NCBI GenBank assembly: GCA_025331435.1
Contig: JAIWNI010000006.1
Location: forward strand, 310,001-374,000
From: Choanephora cucurbitarum
Lineage: Eukaryota > Mucoromycota > Mucoromycetes > Mucorales > Choanephoraceae
Length of the DNA stretch: 64,000 bases
Reading direction: 5' to 3'
In this document: piece by piece, positions 56,601 through 64,000 of the stretch
Layout: each line of letters starts with the position of its first letter
Position numbering within the stretch: position 1 is the stretch's first letter
Program-made: the position numbers and the translations under genes
The notes under the pieces: generated by a model
The model's input: only the letters and a program-made list of their open reading frames with translations
Told to the model about the DNA's origin: nothing
Database searches by the model: none

Positions 56601-56781
56601 CTTCAGTTACTGTTTCTTCTTCGCTATCTGTATATTCTTCGTCTGAGGAGTCATCAGTATAATTTCCTTCTGAATCACTATCTGAAAAGCTGTTGGTAGT
56701 AATAGAGTAACTATCTGAACCATAGTCGTCTTCTTCTCCTTCAGATATATGCCCTCTTCTAGAGCGCAATAAGCGTGACAT
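53611..56781 (-). CDS. Barentsz/CASC3-like protein with GW/WG repeats
   Basis: Single-exon ORF of 1056 aa from ATG 56781 (MSRLLRSRRGHISEGEEDDY). The N-terminus is very acidic. Residues about 150-240 match the Btz (SELOR) domain that binds eIF4AIII in the exon junction complex: EDPSFVPYVGSFWGHDDRYR, then DPLMYKKWDHSGYEELLRMD. An Arg/Gly/His-rich stretch follows (YRPRYHNNHNQHYSRGPRNY). From about 320 to 680, at least thirteen Gly-Trp dipeptides are scattered in Asp/Ser/Thr/Asn-rich disordered sequence (for example DDHGWGNAL, ENGWKEE, NDGWGKPS, AEGWGE-like ENGWGEPV, AKGWGPAP, TAGWGDLD), with one more (DEGWGPSPD) near the C-terminus. Such repeats are Argonaute hooks in GW182 and plant NRPE1. The coupling is inferred, not shown. 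Confidence 0.75.
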   Translation of the reverse strand: MSRLLRSRRGHISEGEEDDYGSDSYSITTNSFSDSDSEGNYTDDSSDEEYTDSEEETVTEEETETEEDEDDLESEDDLDAEEDQSQPATSSQQQIPVPNTTENVEPNFQQPSHTKDPNIVKEEEIDYQSHYDDKEKRIQEHREYRRKLVEDPSFVPYVGSFWGHDDRYREDLLTETRAEGTQPYFSNNHASNGHAAGGSRNHDGYRHDTDPLMYKKWDHSGYEELLRMDEEDERRKRSLIEAGKTEELANFRPYRPRYHNNHNQHYSRGPRNYRGHGSGDQRSPHRQQRTQHEEWPELSHNSQERLNETATVNKEQKDEWSQPPKDDHGWGNALVTGIEEIKLEENGWKEESKGWKEESTGWGDTATNENNDGWGKPSSSSFPSSPDKHGWDSTEKTTVSNDNQPDQNNWSASENQAVTDDLKDHTDWSNTKFSERNSDRHSPSDKQRKIQPDIPNEEKASSSWTLNAVPEIEVPTTPSKWTTRSDRGRGRFNNNDNHQNRPRRDHRNTEDSWRPKKAEQEEQTTQEWKTDSFDPSPMTNSPVISSVGWDKPDTTTTTAENGWGEPVATTDDNKDTIATNGWEASSTVENGTGWNSDLPESNNTNNKSTTQVADPVKEPSATCQSKETESQPNVVESNAKGWGPAPVLESQNKVDSDISWTTHTNNNSTDNVQNISSEGTTAGWGDLDVFKPFEDPNVGWKTDTNDEKFNDWDTHKESVHHPPRKGRGYLSQKMDAVAPTTADTTPSNVSEEDQFSSQQQLSQEATPVMSAWGNFHNGGDEDSDVEIILEAEEEPEWLKQEQVLGMTAPGDMDASASSPYASSSPSMDDSPNKHVSHQHYYSQAEYSPRYDSRKPRYNTNSSKPRRQFDENWRRRKDDSLHQGPPLPQQSQQQPVPMYYPTPQHMNGANITYVPMIPNTNYLHMGGNVQPNDNSVNGSNKFYAPLPPGFEANGMVYYGVDPNLYPPVQPFYYYMPINNNNGVMGSSVAYEEPRSPPTQRLQEEDDDEGWGPSPDIGDADTQWKSHNNRHQQNPPNHTVNYNPSPYYYYPQQSQPHF

Positions 56782-59157
56782 TGGCAAGTCTTTTGAGTAA
56801 GAAGTCAAACGCGTTTATTAAAGAGAAAAGTAAAAAAAAATCAAAATGATTAATCCTTGATTTTACTCCCCTCCTCTCTTCTTCCCTCTTTCTCCCAATG
56901 GAAGAAATGGGTATGCTGAAACCAATATTCCCGAGAAAAAAGAAGGGGGGGAGTGTGACTCAAATAATGATGTGCTGTTTCATGTAACGACATTTTTAGA
57001 TACCCTCAAAGGAGTACTTGGGCAAGCTTCTTTATTGAAACATAAATATTATATGTTCCGATTCTATTGTTTTATCTAAAACTCTCCCCTTTCTCGGATT
57101 ATTGCGTATGACATCAGTCTTGCCTATACATGAGGGCTATTTTTTATTGCCAAACATCAACTCGCGACACAGAGGAGTTTATACCCGAAAGAGAAAAAAA
57201 AAAGGCAATAAGCTCCATTAGAAAGACAACTTTATGTAACTACACAAATTTGTTATAGTGTTTGTTTTCTCTGTTTCTAATTGAGTCCAAGTATAGCGCA
57301 CCCATTATTGTCCCAAAAAAGAAATGTATGCATACAACAGTCAGATCATTTTCATGCATATAGAGGTTTATCATACCAATCAAGTAGCTGTGATTAATTC
57401 TTATAAGAGATGTTGTTTTCCTCATGACCAGAAACAAATCTGTCATCGACAGTTGCAATTAAACTGTTTTGACTCCTTTTGTCTACAGTATCCATGACTG
57501 ATATAACAAAGAAAAAAGAGATGGTGATCTATGGCATACTTGTGTTGATTTGGTCCAAACAGCAAACATCTCTTTTAGACAATACCTCTTTGATAGAGAG
57601 AGAGAGATAGACCAAATCTTGTTTCCAAATCTAGTGAAAATCAAAAGAGTTTGTTTATTTTGAGACAACAAAGACATACATGTTTAGCAGAAAAAAAAAG
57701 AAAAACACTATCACCAGTATAGGTATATATTTTCTTTTGAAATATTGGCCGATTATCAAAAAGTTATTATCGAACTTGCAAACTTTGACATGTTTCAGAG
57801 AAAATATATGACCCAAGTTCAGGTGTCCATCGTTTCAACTAAATTAGAGACCTTTTGCTTTGTAACATACGCTTTTTTCATAGTTGGTCTCTAGAACAAA
57901 AAGCCTGGCAAGTGGGGGAGGAAAATGCTTCTCAACAAACATTGCCAATGCTCATGAGTTCCCTAACAAAAAAAAAGATCTTGTAGCAATTGTTTGTAAC
58001 AGACCAACATGACTTTGATGTAATTAGAGCCTTTTTTATCAATAAAGAACTGGCTTCAACTCTGACTGCTGAAACTTTCGCTTTCTCCAAATCATGCATC
58101 TTTTGTTTGCTTCGAAATAAAGTAACATCTGCTTATATTGACTTTCGTGCAAACATGTTACGCTGTACAGTATGTTTAGTTGTGAACCGAAGTTAGCAGG
58201 CTTCTCAAAAGCAGAAGGGGCAACAACTACATCAACTTCAATTATGAGGTAAACGGTCCAAGACAAGCAAGCAAAGAGAAGAAAAAAAAAGCCTATCTCT
58301 ATAGCGAGCTTCAGTTTCCATTATAAAACAGAAAGCCGTATTCTATCTATGGTTTAAAAACACAAGGTATTTTTGATGCTCAAAAGTAGAGACAAGATCA
58401 AATTACAATAGCATATCTCTGTTGGTTGCATAGTAATAGTCATATGGTTTGCTATGAAACGTCAGAGATGTGCACTAATGATCTATGTAGCCAAGCGATT
58501 TAAAGTATAACTACAGCCCCACCAACACCTTTATCACCCGCTAAATAGCATATGAAAACTCAACGTTGATCAACATCAACTTCTCCAATTTCGTTCTGTC
58601 ATCATCTTTTCAAGAGGCTTATATTGTTCACAATAAGTCATCAAGAAAAGTCAAAAAGTTAAGGTTATAAGTACCTCCAAGCATCTTTGATTTTTCACTT
58701 TGCTGGTGCACGCATATGTTTGACTACAATATACATCTCAAGCTTTTTGTCAAAGCCAAATGATATAAAATCAAAGTTCACCTTCATTGCAACCTGAATC
58801 GTCTCACAGAATATCATGGCGTAATAGCTGCTTCTACGCACAGCAGTTTGGTTAAATCGAGATTGTTACTTCTGCATTGCTTTTTAGTAACCATATGACT
58901 GATCAATTGTATTTCAAAGGCATTGAGTCTTTTTAATACATCGTTAGAAGCACCAGCCAAAGCTCTTTTTTTTTTCAGCCAAGTTGATAAAATAAGTATG
59001 AGGTAGCTTATTGCACGAAGAACTTATATTGGATAACCGCAAGGAAGAAAAAGTAATTGTTTACAGTCTTGCATGGACGTTTGTAACTAAACACTATTTC
59101 TTTTCCCGCCATTACTTCTTTTTTTTTCACTCTTTTTCTTATTTATCGTACTTCACT
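56782..59157. other. Long intergenic region upstream of Btz-like gene and PCC1
   Basis: No protein or RNA gene is supported across 2.4 kb. Open frames of 60-75 codons at 57240-58266 have no recognisable motif. It carries purine tracts and A-runs; a divergent promoter pair (Btz-like minus, PCC1 plus) would lie at its two ends. Confidence 0.5.
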
Positions 59158-59523
59158 ATGGACAATAAAATGTAAAGAACAACAAAGGAAACAGACAGAC
59201 ACCTCTTTTGTTTAATTAAAACAGTCTGAATGTAGCTTTATAGAGATTCCTTTTCCCAATGAGCGATTGGCCTCGATCGCACAACAAGTTATGAATGTAG
59301 ACAAAGAGTTAAAGACAGATCAAGTAAAACGAGTGATCAGCAGCAAAGACAACTTACTTCAAGTGTAAGTAAACAAAAAGAGAGAGAAAAAGATATTTGA
59401 AGGCTGATACATAAACTATATAGCCAATTTGAATGTTATAATACCAAAATGCTTCGTGTAGCTGTCAATTCATTTCTAGAATACTTGACTATGGTGACGC
59501 GAACAATGGACGCTTTCCAATAA
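59158..59523 (+). CDS. PCC1: KEOPS/EKC complex subunit Pcc1
   Basis: Small dimerising subunit of the KEOPS complex, needed for tRNA t6A modification and telomere maintenance. Three exons, 59158-59171, 59236-59364 and 59424-59523, 80 aa. It reads MDNKIFIEIPFPNERLASIA, QQVMNVDKELKTDQVKRVIS, then VQFECYNTKMLRVAVNSFLE and YLTMVTRTMDAFQ, aligning with the Pcc1/LAGE3 pattern (I-P-F-P, V-D-x-E, F-x-x-x-D/N-x-x-x-L-R-V-x-V-N-S-F-L). The first exon is only 14 nt and no exon exceeds 130 nt, so length-based gene finding would miss it. Confidence 0.9.
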
Positions 59524-60539
59524 GCTTACCTTTTTTTTTTTTTTGCTAATACAATACATATGACTAAAAGAAAGAAGCTCTTGTGGATCACATCCTTTTG
59601 TTTATCTGTCTGACAGTAAAGCATGTTATACTACATCACACTGAAAATGATCTTTAGTTTTCATCTTCACTTTGGATCTGTAATCATGAATATTTGCTTT
59701 ATAAAAACTATTCCTTCCTTCTTTTTTGGAGTTGTCTTTGGTCATGTCATGAGGTAGCATTAAGATTTTTCTTCTTTGACCAGTTGTTTGGAGTAATTCA
59801 GTTTATTTCTATATGAGTGGCAGTACGACAAAGTGTTGTTTGCGTTCTGTAGCATTTACTTACTAGAGTAATCAACTTAACTCTAAAAGAATTGTTTCAA
59901 GTACATTATTTTCTACAGCCAAAAGAAGTTTATCATAGAAGCATGATAGAACAAACACAAATCAATTAATCTAATTGGACGAGAAGCTGATTGTTGCTTA
60001 TCATTATTATTGTAGGGATTATCACTTAGTTTGGGTAATTATGGAGAGCATGTGTGTTCCTATGATTTATTAGCAGCAGCAGCAACTACGAATCATAGCT
60101 AACCATATTGAATTCCTCCAAATTAAGCCATGCTTTTCTTTGCCTAGCAGCTGCCCTTTTTCTATTTCAACTTGAACCTACTGACACTTTTTTGTTGCTT
60201 TAAAAGGACAAAATGTCTAGACGCAAAAGGGGTAAGATATATATATTTAAGGGACAATTCTTTTTTTTTGGCAGTGTGAAATGACATTTAATTTTCTCAA
60301 AAGTGACAAAATATACTATCTTCACTGTGTAAAAAAGAAATAAGTAGCATCATATAATACGTGAAAGTAAGGAAAAGATTATTGTATAAAGGATGTATCA
60401 ATAAAAATATAGGCGTGTTATAATATAAAGAAGGATAGAAAGGAAAGAGAGAGAGAGAGAGAGGTAGATGAGGGAGAGGGTAGAGTTGGGTGATAAGGAA
60501 TAATAAGTAAATATATGTGTGTGTTTGTATCTGGGCAAC
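59524..60539. other. Intergenic region with GA microsatellite
   Basis: No gene is supported. A GA repeat lies near 60446-60463 and AT-rich tracts fill the rest. A short ATG frame MSRRKRG at 60212 is followed by a splice-donor-like GGTAAG but no continuing exon was found. Confidence 0.5.
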
Positions 60540-61334
60540 TTAGAGAATAAGACACTTGAACTTCTTCTTTGTCTTGTCTTTTGAAGGGTTTTGCTTGTTG
60601 ATCTGTCTTACGACATCGTAGAACACTTCGTCAACATTGATCTTGAATCGAGCTGAGGTCTCATAAAAGGGTTTTCCTCCCCACTGTTGCGATAAAGACA
60701 TTCCTTTTTCTCTTGAAACTGCTCTTTCGTTTTCCAAGTCGCACTTGTTACCAACTAACACCATAGGGACCTAATTTAACTAAGTTAGTATCAAGTCATT
60801 CTGTATGTATACACACATATTTTTTTCTTTAATTTTCGCCCTTCATAAATACACTTTTTGCCATTCTTATATATTTTCTCATTCATACACACACACACAC
60901 TCTCTCTCTTTCTCTCTCTTTTCTCTGACTCTCCTTACATTGTCTGAGCCTTTGACTCGAATAATTTGCTCCCTAATTTCATTAAGATCAGTCAAAGTAA
61001 CTTGACTTATAATGGAAAACACAAGAATGAAGCCTTGTCCGTTCTTCATATAAAGATCACGCATGGCTGTGAACTGTTCTGTACCAGCTGTATCCAGAAT
61101 CTCGAGCATACATTGCTGGCCGTCTACTTCAACTTGCTTTCTATAAGAATCTTCGATAGTTGGATCATATTTTTCCACGAAAATAGACTGAACAAATTGG
61201 ACAGTCTAAAATAATGATGAAGGGGAAATCAATCAACACTAAAGCTTATTTTCGTTCTTCTTCTCTCTTTCTCTTACCAAGGCTGACTTGCCAACACCAC
61301 CTGAACCCAAGACGACAAGTTTATATTCTCTCAT
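60540..61334 (-). CDS. RSR1: Ras-family GTPase, RSR1/Rap1 type
   Basis: Small membrane GTPase for polarity/bud- or branch-site selection in fungi. Three exons, 61334-61278, 61205-60939 and 60770-60540, 184 aa. Motifs: P-loop [11 protein letters not shown], switch [17 protein letters not shown], switch [26 protein letters not shown] and ETSAR. In switch II, Thr after GTEQF replaces the Ser/Tyr of Ras, which is the Rap/Rsr1 hallmark. The polybasic tail KDKTKKKFK ends in the CAAX box CLIL, whose final Leu predicts geranylgeranylation. The length is typical. Confidence 0.95.
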
Positions 61335-62571
61335 GGTATATATTAGTTACTAAAGAAAAAAGTGAAAAAAATGGTATCAAGGAGTGGAAAAAAAAGAGAA
61401 AAAAAAACGTATACACATTGAAAAAAAAAAGAAAAGAAAATAAACAACGTTATCACGCAAACAGCTCATAATTTTTGGAATTCAGACATTTTACCACCTT
61501 TTCGTTTGCCGGACTTGTTTACCGAACACAACCTGTTACTTTGATTGACATACTTCAGTAAAGTGATTGTACTTCCTATCTGAAAATCCCAATTTTTTCT
61601 TCTTCTTCCTCTTCTTCGTCTTCCCAATCATATCAATCTAAATTAATCGCTTTTTATTTTTAATTTTGTTTTAACAATCAGTTTTAACCACAGTTTTATG
61701 CTTATTTGTCCCTATAGATAAATAAAGCAAATATAAACATGTGCTTGTATACACTACCTGCTGGCTACAAATTCAAATTTGAAGTTTTTTTTTCGTACCT
61801 GGTTGAGCAAGATCAAATCCTTCTTTTGTCTTCCGAATCTCATCTGTCGTTTCTATAGCAAATAACGGATTTCCAATCAACATACAATAGTCAAAGTTAG
61901 GTGAGGAGGAAAAAATAAAAGAGGGAGAAAATTGTAGATTGATTCTTGTAGCAATCCACTCAAAAGCAACATTGAGTCTATTAGGACTGAATTGGCCTGC
62001 AAATCGATTTCAATCTGAGTATCATTCTTCGTAATGCACTTACTTATCCCACTTCTATCTATATGAAATGGCGATGAGGTTAGCAATCTTTCAAAGCAAG
62101 ATAGACAAGACAATTACAAAAGGAGTACAGAAAATGGAGATAACACAAACACGAGGTGTCTGCCTTAATTTGACCTATTTAAACAATAAGAACCCTTTTC
62201 TATTGTGTACATTAGCTTTGTATCCAGAATCTCATCCTGTTCTTTTTAAAAGTATTCTTAACAGAACACTACAATTAGTGGTGCCTAACTAGAAGCTTAT
62301 TGAAGATACTGAATAAAAGAATAAGCAGTGTTTTCAAAATAGATTAGCAAATGAAATCATTGTTCTGTAAAAGTCATTGCAAAGAACCTTTTCTTTGTTA
62401 TCAGGACCATAATGTTTCAGTTTAGCAACATCTGAGTTTTTGTCTGCCTCTGTAAGGTACATTCATCTACTATCTCTTTTTATTGTGTGGTTAAGGGCAA
62501 TCTATGTATATTTGATAATAAATAGATAAATAAATAAAGTCGCTCTATGAGCTTAAATCAATGACACCCTA
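61335..62571. other. Intergenic region with one unexplained exon-like stretch
   Basis: No complete gene model could be built. On the minus strand 61895-61798 reads GNPLFAIETTDEIRKTKEGF followed by DLAQP and a GGTACG donor-like site. About 62080-61935 another minus frame reads DLQANSVLIDSMLLLSGLLQ. On the plus strand 62068-62292 is open for 74 codons. Which strand, if any, is transcribed is unclear. The first 120 bp are the RSR1 promoter side. Confidence 0.4.
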
Positions 62572-63832
62572 TCAAAATACACAAATGCAGAAGAAGGCAA
62601 TCATTCCGACAACGAAATGAGACCAACTGGATACAGAAACCACAGAGCCTAAGGCAATCATCTTGATGACCTCCGTTTCTTCTTTAGCTGTGTCATGTCC
62701 TGCCATTCTAAACTGATTGTTAACAGTCGCGGGCTTTTCAGGTGCTACTTGACCTGATTTGTAACTAGGTTGACCAAGTGAATGTTTATCACTTACAAAT
62801 CTGACAGAACTAGCCTTCTCTTTGTAGGGTTGCATGTCATTTAGACAGCCATCAAGGCGGACCATGGTATAGCCACTGTCATTGATCACACGGACAACGT
62901 CATAAATAGCTTGCCATGAGCCAGTCTCCGGGATATCGTATTGAAGTGAAATAAAAGAGCCTTTTGAATCATAGGTCTCGAGTTGCTTCTCAAATATCTG
63001 TCTATAGAGATTAGAGATACCCTCAGGATCATTTTTGTAGTTGTAGTCGGCAGCATCCAAGTTGTACCCAATAAGAGTATATCCCATGTTGCGCAAGATG
63101 TTTTGCAAACGAGTATCTTCGGGGAAAGTATAATGTAATCGCACGTATTTTGGAGCAACGCCAATCAAGGTTTCAATGATCTTTGCGTTATCAGTCACGT
63201 CTTGCTTGATTTGGTCATCTGTAAGACCTTCGGAGGTGTCGCCTGGGATACGATAGCTCATACCAATCAAGTGGCCATCATTATAAGCACGTTGCAGAAT
63301 CATGGCATACTGTTGTGTGTAAAGCCTATTGAAAATAAAATTAGTTTCTGATTATAGGCAGATTTTATATTAGTCCTTACCATGTAGCATTGACAAAGAA
63401 ATTGGCTTTAGCTTGAGCAGCTTTCAGTCCATTCAGTACCTTAGCAGTAACATCACTAGGGCCTTCATTCTTATTTTTTGGATTTTTTTTTAGGGAATGA
63501 CACATCATATCTCGAAATAGTAATAACTTACATAAGTAAGAGCAATCTGTCCAGCACTTGCACAAGCAGTTGCTTGAGGCACAGGCCCCCCGGGATGCAT
63601 ATCGAGTGGGTGGTTCCAAATAGGTAGCACCAATGAGCCTATTCATTCTTTCGTTTAGTATTTCAATAATTATGATGCATGAATTATTATTTCTAACCTT
63701 CTCCACCAGCATATACCGTACCGACAAAGGCAAACAAAGCTATTATTGATATAAGCTTAATTTCATTTTTCTTTTCTCTTTTAATCATTCTATACCTGTC
63801 AACAATATGATTCCAAATCGCAATGCTATCAT
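62572..63832 (-). CDS. Chitin deacetylase-like (CE4/NodB) protein, probably inactive
   Basis: Five exons: 63832-63796, 63739-63698, 63638-63532, 63469-63381 and 63325-62572, 342 aa. A signal peptide (MIALRFGIILLTALFAFVGT, cleavage after VYA) and a hydrophobic C-terminus (SHFVVGMIAFFCICVF) suggest a GPI-anchored or membrane-bound wall protein. The fold matches fungal chitin deacetylases: HPLDMHPGGPVPQATACASA, then VLNGLKAAQAKANFFVNATW, AYNDGHLIGMS and GYTLIGYNLDAADY. The catalytic motifs are altered: TYNEGPS for T-F/Y-DDGPS, GMSYRIP for SHT-x-x-H, and RLHYT for RPPYG. It is therefore unlikely to hydrolyse acetyl groups; a binding or regulatory role is inferred. Confidence 0.85.
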
Positions 63833-64000
63833 CTTATGATTACAAGAAAAAGAAGACAGAAGCAGTTGAAGCAAAAAGAAAGGAATATATGTCTGCTCTT
63901 TAAGCCTTTCCAACAAAGAACAATTTGTTTGTACAGTTTGAAAGCAAATACTTTTGACCGGAAGATTATTTTGTTTATTGGATTATCGAAAAAAAAAAGA
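63833..64000. other. Upstream region of the CE4-like gene
   Basis: Contains the presumed promoter of the minus-strand CE4-like gene. No other feature is seen before the window ends in an A-rich run. Confidence 0.5.

Noticed and set aside
60212..60240. MSRRKRG mini-exon with donor-like GGTAAG
   Set aside because: No compatible downstream exon was found before RSR1.
1..64000. CRISPR array, rRNA operon, telomere repeat or bacterial gene cluster
   Set aside because: No regularly spaced repeats, rRNA signature or telomeric repeat was seen; gene structures are eukaryotic throughout.

Overview
The window is nuclear DNA from an early-diverging filamentous fungus, most likely a Mucorales-type Mucoromycota. 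This rests on many short introns (about 45-70 bp, GT-AG, at least two GC-AG), AT-rich intergenic DNA with long homopolymer runs, dense protein genes broken by transposon debris, and multicopy ORF types that I associate with Mucorales. No species can be assigned from sequence alone. There are no operons; neighbours are divergent, convergent or tandem and mostly unrelated in function. Exon models were built by hand from reading frame, splice sites and family conservation. Every model reported as intact sums to a multiple of three.

Layout. 1-137: 5' end of a Myb/SANT-like gene (minus). 2.7-10.8 kb: SIN3 co-repressor, aminopeptidase P, VPS25 (ESCRT-II), a small hydrophilic protein, POLD4. 10.8-13.8 kb: a Tc1-like element with its right half inverted in place, a nonsense-mutated multi-exon gene with an E-x-K motif, and a DDE transposase relic. 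14.8-23.8 kb: Pho85-type cyclin, HMG-box protein, vacuolar-type amino-acid transporter, a 95-aa unknown, a TB2/DP1/HVA22 (REEP) protein, NIPSNAP, mitochondrial beta-ketoacyl-ACP synthase CEM1. 25.3-28.1 kb: ALG6 and a divergent single-BRCT protein. 28.1-35.3 kb: gene-poor, with one tRNA-Ser(GCT) and a decayed transposase. 35.3-39.0 kb: Ato/GPR1-FUN34-YaaH transporter, ribosomal protein eL42, S33 proline-iminopeptidase-like hydrolase. 39.4-42.8 kb: a PD-(D/E)XK-like/SANT ORF whose first codons were separated from the rest by a TIR transposon, which itself carries a nested Tc1-like element. 42.8-64 kb: rhomboid protease, twinfilin, Pho80-type cyclin, DBP8 helicase, a SPO71-like PH protein, a Barentsz/CASC3-like protein rich in GW/WG repeats, PCC1 (KEOPS), an RSR1/Rap GTPase and a chitin-deacetylase-like protein with all catalytic motifs altered.

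Functional threads are loose: chromatin and DNA metabolism (SIN3, HMG, POLD4, BRCT), membrane traffic and ER (VPS25, REEP, ALG6), mitochondria (NIPSNAP, CEM1, probably one aminopeptidase P isoform), polarity and cytoskeleton (twinfilin, RSR1, two Pho85-type cyclins) and RNA biology (DBP8, PCC1, Btz-GW). The most interesting items are the Btz protein with an Argonaute-hook-like repeat region, the catalytically degenerate CE4 protein, and the two multicopy-type ORF families with nuclease-like motifs and their transposon scars.
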